The notes under the pieces are model-generated. The model had not been told where the DNA came from and ran no database searches. It saw nothing but the letters and a program-made list of their open reading frames with translations. Shown piece by piece: positions 34,700 through 45,448 of a DNA stretch of 64,000 bases (position 1 is its first letter; each line of letters starts with the position of its first letter). The stretch lies in contig NC_041016.1 in NCBI RefSeq assembly GCF_004193775.1, forward strand, positions 36,853,334-36,917,333, given 5' to 3'. The position numbers and the translations under genes were made by a program. This DNA comes from Glycine soja. Lineage: Eukaryota; Streptophyta; Magnoliopsida; Fabales; Fabaceae.

Positions 34700-36320
34700 T
34701 ATTGGATCAAGTGGCCTCGGAATAATTAAGAAGGGGGTTGAATTAATTATCTCTGAAACTTTACTAATTAAAAATCTACCCTTCTTAGGCTTTTACAATA
34801 ATGTTAAGAAAGTGAATAACAGAAATGGAAACTTAACCAAAAGTAAAAGCAATAATTAAAATGCACAACCGAAATTAAAGAGTGTAGGGAAGAAGAAGAC
34901 AAACACAAGAATTTATACTAGTTGGGCAACAACCCGTGCCTACATCCAGTCCCCAAGCGACCTGCGGTCCTTGAGATTTCTTTTCAACCTTGTAAAGTCC
35001 TTTACAAGCAAAGATCCACAAGGGATGTACCCTCCCTTGTTCTCTTTAAACAACCTAGTGGATGTACCCTCCACTGGAACTGATCCACAAGAGATGTACC
35101 CTCTCTTGTTCTCAGTCACAACAACCCAAGTAGATGTACCCTCTACTTGTACCACAAAGGACGTACCCTCCAATGTGTTAAGACAAAGTTCTCAGGTGGT
35201 TAGTCCTTCGAAACTTTGTGAAGGGGGAAACAAAAGAATTCTCAAGCGGTTAGTTATTTGAAATCTTTTGTTTATGGGAAAGGGAAGAATCAAAACAATT
35301 CTCAGACTGTGTCATCTTGAATTCTTTGACAAGGGAGAAGGGAGACACAAAAGAATTCAGGCGGTTAGTCCTTTGTTCTTTTGGAAAAGGGGGAAGAGAG
35401 ACACAAAAAGAATTCAGGCGGTTAGTCCTTGGCGAATTCTTTTTGGCAAAGGGAGAAGAGAAAGAAAAAGATGAATAACACACTTTTGTTTTCAAGGTTT
35501 GGAAAAACCAGAAAACTTTTGAAAGCTTTTTGCAAAGGAAGAAGAAGAAGAAGAAGAAGAAGTTCAAAGAGATTCAATGGTTGTAAAAGAATATGTGAAA
35601 AATTGTTTGTAAAGGTTGTAAGTGTTGTAAGGTTTTTTTTTTTTAAAATGCAAATCATGGTCTTGCTTTTATAGACTCTTTAACTCTGGTCAAGAAAACC
35701 ATTAAAAGAGTTATAACCTTTAGAAAAATCTGAAAACCATTGGAAGAGTTACATCTTTTGATTTTTGTTCAAAACTTGTCACTGGTAATCGATTACCAAA
35801 TCCTTGTAATCGATTACACAAAGCATTTTTCTGAAAGGATGTGACTCTTCACAATTGAATTTGAATTTCAACGTTCAAACACATTGGTAATTGATTACCA
35901 ATATCTTGTAATTGATTACACCATTTTGAAATTAATTGGAACATTGTAAATTCAGTTGAAAGCTTTAGAAAACAGACTTTGCCACTGGTAATCGATTATA
36001 GGAAACTGGTAATCGATTACCTGAGAGTAAAAACTCTGGTAACTTAGAAAATTTTAAGAAAAACTCTTTTGAAAAACAAAACTGTGCTATGTTGGTTTTT
36101 TCTGAAAAATCTTTTCAATACTTCCCTTGTGAAGTCTTCTTGATTTCTTCTCTTGAAACTTGAATTCATCTTTTCTTGAATCTTGAAATCAAACTTCTCT
36201 TTATTCTTGAATTGTTGACTCAATCTTGAAATCATTAAATTATCTTTTGTCATCGTCTCTTATTATCTTCATGAAAACTTGAATCAATCTTGATTCAACA
36301 TCATGAAGCTTGCTTCTACA
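34700..36320 (-). repeat. 3' LTR of the pol-less copia-like element
   Basis: The minus strand starts TGTAGAAGCAAGCTTCATG at 36320 and ends at 34700, where the expected CA has become TA. It contains repeated GGATGTACCCTCC-type words (35025-35180), a GAA microsatellite (35540-35560), and three pairs of GTAATYGATTAY palindromes (35785/35806, 35887/35908, 35988/36009). A TATA box in minus orientation (TATAAAAGCAAG) is at about 35663-35674. Confidence 0.88.
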
Positions 36321-36333
36321 ATCTCCCCTTTTT
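36321..36333 (-). other. Polypurine tract of the pol-less copia-like element
   Basis: The minus strand reads AAAAAGGGGAGAT directly before the 3' LTR start. Confidence 0.8.
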
Positions 36334-36778
36334 GATGATGACAAACCTGAAATCAAGAAACACATACGCATTCTTTTTCCTAGTCGATCACTCACTTTAT
36401 TCTCCATATTCTCCCCCTTTGTTTTTGAGTTTATGCTTACTTGAAATTAAGTTAATTACTTATGTGAGTTCTTGATTTGATTCCTATTTCTCTCCCGCTT
36501 TGGCATCAACAAAAAGCCAAAGTGCGCAACAAATATAAAACATACATACATTACTAATCATTCACAAGACATTCATTGAAAAAATCTAAACCAATCATGA
36601 AGCAAGAAACATGAATAGATCAAATATATAAAAACCACATAGTCATATAACATAATTCATAATTGTTCAATCATACTATGCAAATAAAAGAAATACTAAA
36701 TTGTTCAAATGTCATAATAATATAGCCAAATACACGGCTAGAAATCAAAGTACTAATAATATTAAACATAATAGAAAA

Positions 36779-38724
36779 CTAAGATGATGGTGGCGGTGGT
36801 GGTGGTAGATCAAAGCTTGTACGAATGTAAGAAACATCTTCTTCAACCTTGATGATCCTTGACTCCATCTCATTGAATCACATGTCCACTTGTAACTACA
36901 AAGTATCAAACCTTTCACCAACAAAGGTTTGAAGACCATAGAACATGTCCAAAATCTTTTGAAGAAGAGAGGAATCTTCTCCACCATGTAAATGTTCTTC
37001 TTCATCAATGGGTTGAGCACCCTATTTGATGGAAGCTTGCTTGTGGAGCTTCTATGGAGGCTGGATCTTTGAGCTTCAATGAGATCCTTTAATGGTGATT
37101 TTCCACCATGGAGATGCAGCGGAAGACAAAGGAGAAGAGGTAAAAGGCGGCGCCATCCACTAGGGAATAAGCCATGGAAGAAGGAGCTTCACCACCAAGA
37201 TGAGCCTTGGATAAGAAGCTTGGAGAGGATGCTTCAATGGAGGAAAAGAAAGAGGGAGAGAAAGAGAGAGGGGGGAGCATGAAATTGAAGGAAGAAAAAG
37301 GGAGAGAAGTTGAACTTTGACTTGTGTCTCACAAGACTGTCATTCATCAAAGTTACAACAAGTGTTACACATGCTTCTATTTATAGACTAGGTAGCTTCC
37401 TTGAGAAACTTTCTTGAGAAAGCTTCCTTGAGAAGCTAGAGCTTAGCTACACACACCCCTCTCATAACTAAGCTCACCTCCTTGAGAAGCTTCCTTAAGA
37501 AGATTCCTAAAGAATCTAGAGTTTAGCTACACATACCTCTCTTATAGCTAAGCTCACCTCCTTTGATACGAGAAGCTAGAGCTTAGCTACGCATCCCCTA
37601 TAATAGCTAAGCTCACCCCCATGACAAAAAATATGAAAATACAAAAAAAAGTCCTTACTACAAAGACTACTCAAAATGCCCCAAAATACAAGGCTAAAAC
37701 CCTATACTACTAGAATGGCCAAAATACAAGGCCCAAACGAAGGAAAAACCTATTCTAATATTTACAAAGATAACCCTAGGACCTTCCCTTGGATCTCTAG
37801 CCCAATCTACTTGGATTCTTCTACCCAATGCCCTTGCGGGATAGGATTGCATCACTTTTTCACCCAAGAGCCATCATGCTCTTTACGGTAACCAAAGGAT
37901 GCGATCACAACAGCTCCTATTAGAAAAGATCTCTTGATTGGAACATAAGGTTCAAATTCAAGAGGAATGTTGAAGTGTTGAAGGAAGAAAGTGACTAGGT
38001 GTGGATATGGAAATGGAGCATTTAATCGCAATGCCTTATGCATGCGATATCAGACTAAGTGTGCCCAACCAATTTGTCGGCCTTTATGAAAAGCCCACAT
38101 AACAATAAGATCTTCTTCAGAAACCTGTGCAAGGTTTGAAGATCTTGGAAGCAAGATACGCACAATGAGATAATGAAGGATGCGGCTCTCAAAAGCCAAT
38201 GAATCGGCAAGAAGCCTTTCGATCATATCCGCTTGGTTGGTGCAAACCAACTGACGGGCATCATGCACAGAGAAATCATATTTCCAATCATCAATCAGTG
38301 TACCTTCAAATGGTACAACTTCACTGGATAATTGGGTCAAGTCATAGAATAGGGATTGGTCAATGACCATTTTAATCCCATAAACTTCAGAAATTAAAGT
38401 GCCTTCTTGGATTTCTAGGTTTGAATAAAAGGCTTTAACTAAATCAGAGTAAATAGGCAATTTTAAAGACATGAAAGTAATAAGATTGGAGTTTTCAAAT
38501 GCCTGAATGCATTCAAAACTCTCATTTGAAAAGAAATCCATATCAATGAATTTTGGATCAATAATGGAACAAGAAGAGAAAAGATTTGTGTACCGTATCC
38601 GTTGTTCTTCGGATGAGAACAATGAGGAAGAGGAAATGGAGGAAGGAATTTGTATTTCTTGAGTCTCGAAATGTCGTTGGCTTCGACTCGAAGAACTCTT
38701 TCGCTTCTTTGATGGTTCCGCCAT
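36779..38724 (-). pseudogene. Second ORF of the pol-less copia-like element, interrupted by a solo LTR
   Basis: It starts MAEPSKKRKSSSSRSQ at 38724. The frame meets a TGA at 38050-38052, where RYRMHKALRLNAPFPYP continues in frame, so CGA to TGA is the likely change. It then runs to GSWVKK at 37860, is split by the solo LTR 37027-37854, and resumes GAQPIDEEE, passing further stops, to VEEDVSYIRTSF and a Pro-rich end. A basic, Ser-rich N-terminus followed by a conserved globular part (KAFYSNLEIQEGTLISEVYG) matches the layout of the Athila-like second ORF (MASKKRKSP..., FYANLYDLEDKSPKQVRSRG). The biochemical role is unknown; it is a relative of the plant putative transposon proteins by my reading. 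Confidence 0.65.
37027..37854 (-). mobile_element. Solo LTR of the TGATGCAATCC family, imperfect target duplication
   Basis: The minus strand starts TGATGCAATCCTATCC at 37854 and ends GCTTCCATCA at 37027. Flanks are CTATT (37022-37026) and CTTTT (37855-37859), one mismatch. Coding sense of the interrupted ORF joins exactly across it (VKK to GAQP), which supports an insertion. Its relatives are 5174-6124 and 55792-56577. Confidence 0.85.
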
Positions 38725-39516
38725 TTGAAGGGATTATTTGAAATTTCAATCGGTTCAAATGAAAGAGAATGAAAAAAGATGAAGTTTGGGCTTTGTGGGG
38801 AGTGATTTGGACAAGAATTGAGCGAGATATGGCAGAAATAAGGATTGGGAACAAGGGTTTCGCGAGAGAATGAGGGGTTGCAGTTTTCAGATTTTGAAAT
38901 CTGAATATATAGGAGCAGGGATGCGTTGTAATCGATTATAGTATTTGGTAATCGATTACATCCTTCATAACTGCTTGTAATCGATTACACTATTGTTGTA
39001 ATCGATTACCAGAGAGCATTTCAGCCAAAAACTAAATGCTGAATGATTTTTTAAGGAAAAAGAGATTTGAATGGATATCAAAATATATATATTTTAAAAA
39101 GAATATATAACATTGAATTTTTAAAAATACTTTATGAAAGAACTTGAATCAAGTATCAAGTAATTCACATATCACATTCAAAATCATGTATAATCATAAA
39201 AAATCATGTAGACATTTAATTTTATCAAAATAATTAATGACATAATCAAGATATTTAAAAAAAAAAACTTCATGCTTTGAAAAAGAAAAATAACTCAATC
39301 AAGAACATATAAACACATACTCACAATTTCAATCAATCAAGACAAACAAATAAAATTTTGTTAGTCATCATAATCAAATTAATTGAAAGGAAAATTTCAA
39401 CCAAGATAAACTTTCAAAAGAGAAAGGTTTTGATGTTACCTTTCTCATGATTAAAGGTATCTAGATCTTCAAAGATGAAAGTCATACTTTTTTCTTTTTG
39501 CTTAATCTTCTTAAGA
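38725..39516. other. AT-rich spacer between gag and second ORF
   Basis: There is no gene where pol would be expected. Four GTAATCGATTAY palindromes occur at 38928, 38948, 38977 and 38998, just upstream of the second ORF's start, a position suited to a promoter or splice-leader region. Confidence 0.6.
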
Positions 39517-40595
39517 AATGTTCTCATCACTCTCATAATCCTTGGTTAGAAGGTTGATCTCATTTTCTGAACCATCAGATGAATCATTGTCATCCCATGC
39601 AATGTAGGTCTTCTAGGTTCTTCTTTCATCATACCTTTTCTTATCACTTTTCTGAGGCCATTCTTCATTTGAAGGACAATTAGCTTTGATGTGACCAAGT
39701 TGGTTGCATTTGTAGCATCTAAGAACTTGAGAGTCTTCTTGTGATCTTCTTCCATTGTTAAAGTTCTGACGCCTCTCCATTCTTCTTTTCTTGACAAATT
39801 TTTGAAACTTCTTCACAAAGAGTGAGAAGTCTTCTTCATCATCTGAATCTTCTTCTTCATTTTCTTCTTGCATTGATGATGAGGCTTTAAGTGCTATACT
39901 TCTTTTCTTTTGGTCGGTTTCTTCATTTTGATAAAGACGTTGGAGTTCCATTTCATGTTCCTGCAATTTTCCAAACAAAGTAGCAAGAGACATAGAAGAA
40001 AGATCTTTACATTCAGAAATAGGAGTTACCTTGGGCTGCCATTCCTACTTAAGCATCTTAAAACTTTATTAATTAGATCTTCATTAGGGAAGATTTTTCC
40101 TAAAGAAGCAAGATGGTTGACTATATGTGTGAATCTTTTATGCATGCTATGGATGTTTTCATTAGGGTTCATCCTAAATAATTCATATTCATGTGTAAGG
40201 GTATTGACTCTAGATCTTTTTACATCAATGGTTCCTTCATGTGTAAGTTGGAGAGTATCCCACATCTCCTTGGCATTTGTGCAGTTTGACAATCGAAAAT
40301 GCTCATCTATTCATAGGTCTGAAGTAATAATGTTTTTGGCTTTAAGATCATACTGGATTCTCCTTCTATCTTCTTCAGTCCACTTATCTCTAGGTTTTTG
40401 TGTTGTGGTACTAGTGCTTACATCTACTACAGTGGGTATGTATGGTCCTATTTCTATTGCTTCCCAAATGTTTAAATATATGGATTCAATGAAAATCTGC
40501 ATACGGTTTTTCCAATAGTGGTAACCCTCACCATTGAAGATAGGTGGTCTATGGATGGAATTTCCTTCAGGAAACAAAGAGTTTGAAGAGGCCAT
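39517..40595 (-). pseudogene. gag relic of the pol-less copia-like element
   Basis: It starts MASSNSLFPEGNSIHRPPIF (40595), the copia gag opening (compare [14 protein letters not shown] in SIRE: here RPPIFNGEGYHYWKNRM). A stop at 40311 is followed in frame by IDEHFRLSNCTNAKEMWDTL and LTHEYELFRMNPNENIHSM. At about 40040 one base is missing (NGSP for an expected NWQP), shifting to the frame that continues MSLATLFGKLQEHEMELQRL, an acidic linker, and a zinc knuckle CYKCNQLGHIKANC (about 39700). A TAG at 39613 is followed in frame by a short acidic tail. Two nonsense changes and one frameshift make it inactive. Confidence 0.85.
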
Positions 40596-40627
40596 GAATC
40601 TTGAAGTGATTAGACTTTCTACAAGAT

Positions 40628-40643
40628 ACCTGCTCTGATACCA
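40628..40643 (-). other. Primer binding site of the pol-less copia-like element
   Basis: The minus strand reads TGGTATCAGAGCAGGT two bases after the 5' LTR end, the same initiator tRNA-Met type as SIRE. Confidence 0.87.
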
Positions 40644-40645
40644 CT

Positions 40646-43600
40646 TGTTGGATTAAGTGGCCTCGGAATAATTAAGAAGGGGGGGGGTTGAATTAATTAT
40701 TACTGAAACTTTACTAATTAAAAATATACCCTTCTTAGGCTTTTACTATAATGTTAAGAAAGTGAATAATAGAAATGGAAACTTAACCAAAAATAAAAGC
40801 GATAATTAAAATGCACAGCGGAAATTAAAGAGTGTAGGGAAGAAGAAGAAGAGAAACATAAGAATTTATACTGGTTCGGCAACAACCCGTGCCTACATCC
40901 AGTCCCCAAGTGACCTACGGTCCTTGAGATTTCTTTTCAACCTTGTAAAGTCCTTTACAAGCAAAGATCCACAAGGAATGTACCCTCCCTTGTTCTCTTT
41001 GAACAACCTAGTGGATATACCCTCCATTAGAACTGATCCACAAGAGATGTACCCTCTCTTGTTCTCAGTCACAACAACTCAAGTAGATGTACCCTCTACT
41101 TGTACCACAAAGGATGTACCCTCCAATGTGTTAAGACAAAGTTCTCAGGAAGTTAGTCCTTCAAAACTTTGTGAAGCGGGAAACAAAAGAATTCTCAGGC
41201 GGTTAGTCCTTTGAAATCTTTTGTTTATGGGAAAAGGAAGAATCAAAAGAATTCTCAGACTGCGTCGTTTTGAATTCTTTGACAAGGGAGAAGGGAGACA
41301 CAAAAGAATTCAGGCGGTTAGTCCTTTGTTCTTTTGGAAAAGGGAGAAGAGAGACACAAAAAGAATTTAGGCGGTTAGTCCTTGGCGAATTCTTTTTGGC
41401 AAAGGGAGAAGTGAAAGAAAAAGATGAATAGCACACTTTTGTTTTCAAGGTTTGGAAAAACCAAAAAACTTTTGAAAGCTTTTTGCAAAGGAAGAAGAAG
41501 AAGAAGAAGAAGAAGAAGTTCAAAGAGATTCAAAGGTTGTAAAAGAATATGTGAAAAATTATTTGTAAAGGTTGTAAGTGTTGTAAGTTGTTTTTTTAAA
41601 TGCAAATCAAGGTCTTGCTTTTATAGACTCCTCAAGTCTGGTAAAGAAAACCATTAGAAGAGTTATAACCTTTAGAAAAATCTGAAAACCATTGGAAGAG
41701 TTACATCTTTTGATTTTTGTTCAAAACTTGTCACTGGTAATCGATTACCAAATCCTTGTAACCGATTACACAAAGCATTTTTCTGAAAGGATGTGACTCT
41801 TCACAATTGAATTTGAATTTCAACGTTCAAACACACTGGTAATCGATTACCAATATCTTGTAATCGATTACACCATTTTGAATTTAATTGGAACATTGTA
41901 AATTCAGTTGAAAGCTTTGAAAACAAACTTTGCCACTGGTAATCGATTACAGGAAATTGGTAATCGATTACCAGAGAGTAAAAACTCTGGTAACTTAGAA
42001 AATTTTGAGAAAAACTCTTTTGAAAAACAAAACTGTGCTTGTTGGATCGAGTGGCCTCAGAATAATTAAGAAGGGGGGGGGTTGAATTAATTATTCCTAA
42101 ACCTTTACTAATTAAAAATTACTCTTTTAAGGCTTTTACTAAATTGTTATGAGAAAGAGGAGTAGAAGAGAAACTTAACAGAAAGTAAAAGCGGAAATTA
42201 AATGCACAATGGAAAGTAAAAGAGTAGGGAAGAAGGAAACGAACACACAAGGATTTTTATACTGGTTCAGTACAAACCCGTGCCTACCTCCAGTCCCCAA
42301 GCAACCTGCGGTCCTTGGGATTTCTTTCAACCTTGTAAAAAAAACCTTTTACAAGCAAAGATCCATAAGGGATGTACCCTCCCTTGTTCTCTTTGAACCT
42401 AGTGGATGTACCCTCCACTAGAACTGATCCACAAGAGATGTACCCTCTCTTGTTCTCAGTCAATCCCAAGTAGATGTACCCTCTACTTGTGCCACAAAGG
42501 ATGTACCCTCCAATGTGTTAAGACAAAGATCTCAGGCTGTTACACCTTTGATACTTTGTGAATGGGGATACAAAAGAATTCTCAGGCGGTTAAACCTTTG
42601 AACGCTTTTGTATTAGGGAATGGGAAGAATCAAAAGAATTCTCAGACTGTGTCATTTTGAATTCTTTGACAAGGGAGAAGGGAGACACAAAAGAATTCAG
42701 GCGGCTAGTCCTTCCTTCTTTTGGAAAAGGGAGAAGAGAGACACAAAAAGAATTCAGGCGATTAGTCCTTGGTGAATTCTTTTTGGCATAGGGAGAAGAG
42801 AATGAAAAGGATGAATAGCACAAGTTTTCAAGGTTTAGAAAACCAGAAAACTTCAGAAAACTTTTGGTACAAAGAAGAAGAAGAAGTTCAAAGAGATTCA
42901 AGGCTTGTAAAGGATTGTAAGAGATTGTTAGAAAGACTTGGAATAATTGATTCAAAATGCAAAACAAAGCCTTGCTTTTATAGACTCTTCATGTCTGGTC
43001 AAGAAAGCCATTCAGAAGAGTTATATCTTTTAGAAAAACTTAAAACCCATTTGAAAGAGTCAAAACCTTTTTGAAGAGTTACATCTTTAGATTTTTCAGA
43101 AACAAACAATGGTAATCGATTACCAAATATGTGTAATCGATTACACAAAGATTTTGAATGAAACAATGTGACTCTTCACATTTAAATTTGAATTTCAACG
43201 TTCGAGGGCACTGGTAATCGATTACCAAAACATTGTAATCGATTACAGCCTTTTGAAAATATTTGGAACATTGTAAATTCAGTTTGAAAATATTTTCAAA
43301 CTCATTTTGCTACTGGTAATCGATTACATCAATATGGTAATCGATTACCAGAGAGTAAAAACTCTTTGGTAAAGGTTTTGTCGAAAACTCATGTGCTATT
43401 CAAAGTTTTGAAAAAACTTTTTAATACTTTTCTTGATTGAGTCTTTTCTTCATTCTTGAATCTTGAGTTTTGAATCTTGATCTTGATTCTTGAGATCTTG
43501 AATCTCTTGAGTCTTGAATCTTGATCTTGATTCTCGAGATCTTGAATCTTGATTCTTGTTTGTAGGCTTTCTTCTTGAGTCTTGAATTCTTCTTGATTCT

Positions 43601-43997
43601 TGAACTCGTTGACTTGTTCTAGATTTTCTTGAGATAGATGTTCTTTGATTCTCTTGAGCTTTTTGTTCATCACTTTTGTCATCATCTTTTGTTGTCATCA
43701 TTGTTATCATCAATACACCTTTAAATCATTGTTGATTCATCATGAAGCTTTGCTTCCATAGTGCTATGTTGGTTTTTTTTGAAAAATCTTTTCAATACTT
43801 CCCTTGTGAAGTCTTCTTGATTTCTTCTCTTGAAACTTGAATTCATCTATTCTTGAATCTTGAAATCAAACTTCTCTTGATTCATGAATTGTTGACTCAA
43901 TCTTGAAATCATTAACTTATCTTTTGTCATCATCTCTTGTTATCATCAAAACAACTTGAATCAATCTTGATTCAACATCATGAAGCTTGCTTCTACA
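40646..43997 (-). repeat. 5' LTR of the pol-less copia-like element, split by a nested LTR
   Basis: The LTR occupies 40646-42039 and 43766-43997; the interruption is the same-family LTR at 42040-43760 and its target duplication. Termini are TGTAGAAGC at 43997 and CCAACA at 40646. Palindrome pairs lie at 41737/41758, 41839/41860 and 41939/41960. Confidence 0.87.
42040..43760 (-). mobile_element. Nested solo LTR of the same family, target duplication GTGCT
   Basis: Perfect GTGCT copies flank it at 42035-42039 and 43761-43765. The element ends are TG at 42040 (plus view) and TA at 43760, so on the minus strand it starts TA instead of TG. It is about 100 bp longer than its host LTR, with expanded TTGAATCTTGATC-type repeats at 43430-43570. 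Palindrome pairs occur at 43112/43133, 43214/43235 and 43316/43337. It is diverged from the host LTR, so it comes from another subfamily member. Confidence 0.88.
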
Positions 43998-44002
43998 CCT
44001 CC

Positions 44003-44174
44003 TTATCTACATATATCTAGGGCAACTGACATCAAGATGATTGTGGATAGGGTCTACCCTTGTGTACAAGTATGGGATGCTGCCGAGAAGAAGGGATTTG
44101 AGCTTTATTACAAGGCAAAGATGGCTTCAAGGAAAATGAAGGTAGAGATTATGAATCATCCTCGCAATTGGTGA
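44003..44174 (+). pseudogene. Unrecognised coding fragment, 3' part of the ORF begun at 34287
   Basis: The frame resumes after the CCTCC duplication with YLHISRATDIKMIVDRVYP and ends HPRNW-stop. Continuity across a 9.3-kb insertion shows that the ORF predates it. No family is recognised. Confidence 0.5.
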
Positions 44175-44246
44175 TCACTATTTCATGGGAAGTAGCTGAT
44201 CTCAAGTCTTGGTGCTCATGGTGCAAGGACCTTCTGGAGTTAGATA

Positions 44247-45077
44247 GTGTGGATGGATTCCCAAAAAGCCTCCACCTTTGGCAATGATGGAAGTGATATT
44301 GTTGTGCCACGCAATGTTTTTCAAGCGTTACAACCTACCAGGAAGTATCTCTTTGATGACGCTTGCGTCTACTTCACAAAAGATGTTGACAACTACTCCT
44401 TCATCCAACGTCTTCTTCAGCTTCCCTTCATTCCATATCAGGGAACCTACAACTTGAAGAAGATGACAAAAGCTCAAATGATAGCCCATGTGACTAAGAT
44501 CCATGAGGTTCAACAAAAGAGGAGAGTTGATGTTGTTACTGTTGAGATTGTTGCAAAAGAAGTTGCCACCACTGTTCAAGCTGAAGCATTTGGTAAAGTT
44601 ATGGACGACACTGTTGTGTGTGGGGTCCTCATTGACCTTACAAACACTAGTGATATGGACAAGACTAGTGAAGCATCCAATGTGGCTATAGCAGATGGAG
44701 TTGAACCACTAATTCTAGCTCCTGTGTCCAAGCAGTCAACAAATTCAAATGAAGCAATTTCTCAAGATAAAGGTGACCATGATGTTGTAATTGTCTACTC
44801 AACAAATTATGGTCCTACCCCTCTCAATTATGCACAACCCACCATCATCACTCGTGATCAGGTTCAATATATGATAGGACAAGCCATGGAGTCCTTTGTT
44901 GAACGTCAACGTCAAGAGAATGGGCAGTTCTTCCTGTCTATGCAAAATGCCATTACAATGCAGTTTTCCAACCTTGGTGTCATCCTTTTACAAAACATCC
45001 AACAAGCTCAGTTGTCAATGCTTGGAGCTATTGTTGCATCGGTATTTCAACCTGCCTCTCTTGAACCTTCACCATAA
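44247..45077 (+). CDS. Uncharacterised ORF, 276 residues, probably the last gene of an LTR element
   Basis: It starts MWMDSQKASTFGNDGSD; an earlier in-frame start is not evident, and it lies 72 bases after the stop of the preceding fragment in another frame, so the two may be one gene with a frameshift. Residues 1-80 look globular (NVFQALQPTRKYLFDDACVY); 85-130 is a charged, Val-rich helix-like part; the middle is low-complexity; the last 80 residues are Gln-rich and amphipathic (MESFVERQRQENGQF). There are no zinc or catalytic motifs. A purine run (TGGGGGAAAT near 45197) and a clear tract (AAAAGGGGGGAGA, 45449-45461) with an LTR-like segment follow, the place where SIRE keeps its env-like ORF. 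It may be a diverged member of that class; I cannot show it. Confidence 0.45.
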   Translation: MWMDSQKASTFGNDGSDIVVPRNVFQALQPTRKYLFDDACVYFTKDVDNYSFIQRLLQLPFIPYQGTYNLKKMTKAQMIAHVTKIHEVQQKRRVDVVTVEIVAKEVATTVQAEAFGKVMDDTVVCGVLIDLTNTSDMDKTSEASNVAIADGVEPLILAPVSKQSTNSNEAISQDKGDHDVVIVYSTNYGPTPLNYAQPTIITRDQVQYMIGQAMESFVERQRQENGQFFLSMQNAITMQFSNLGVILLQNIQQAQLSMLGAIVASVFQPASLEPSP

Positions 45078-45229
45078 CCTTTAGCTCTAGTACCACCACC
45101 ACCTTCCCAAACTCTACCTCATTGCCCTCTTAAGACTAACAATGATGTTTTTCAATTTTTCTATCTTTGAACCCATTTTTTATTATTATGACAAAATGGG
45201 GGAAATAGGAATTTTGATTGTAATGAAAA

Positions 45230-45292
45230 GCGTTATATATATATATATATATAAGAGTAGTCTTCAAGTATTCACTCACTCACACACACACA
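45230..45292. repeat. Dinucleotide microsatellites (TA)n and (CA)n
   Basis: A TA run at 45234-45252 and a CACA run near 45279-45293 lie in the untranslated sequence after the 276-residue ORF. Confidence 0.85.
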
Positions 45293-45448
45293 CATATTCT
45301 CTTTTACCTATTACATTCCGCTGCTATATTTTTTTATATATACATGTAATTTTCTTGCCATGTTTGAACTCAGAGGGAGTTTAACTGCATTTCATTCTTT
45401 CTTATGACTTTGTTCTTTTAATCAAAATTCATATTTTTTGTCATCACA

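Larger units (their letters stand above)
34700..43997 (-). mobile_element. Copia-like LTR retrotransposon with gag and second ORF but no pol, target duplication CCTCC
   Basis: LTRs of 1621 and about 1626 bp (after removing the nested LTR) bound the unit, with perfect CCTCC at 34695-34699 and 43998-44002. Primer site (40628-40643) and polypurine tract (36321-36333) fix the minus orientation. Between them lie only a gag relic (39517-40595), an AT-rich spacer, and a second ORF (36779-38724). No protease, integrase or reverse transcriptase is seen. The ORFs have stops and a frameshift. Two later insertions sit inside: a solo LTR at 37027-37854 and a same-family LTR at 42040-43760. Confidence 0.88.

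Noticed and set aside
35785..36020. Regularly spaced palindromes suggested a CRISPR-like array
   Set aside because: Spacers are only about 9 bp, the repeats are in LTRs of a plant retrotransposon, and there are no cas genes.
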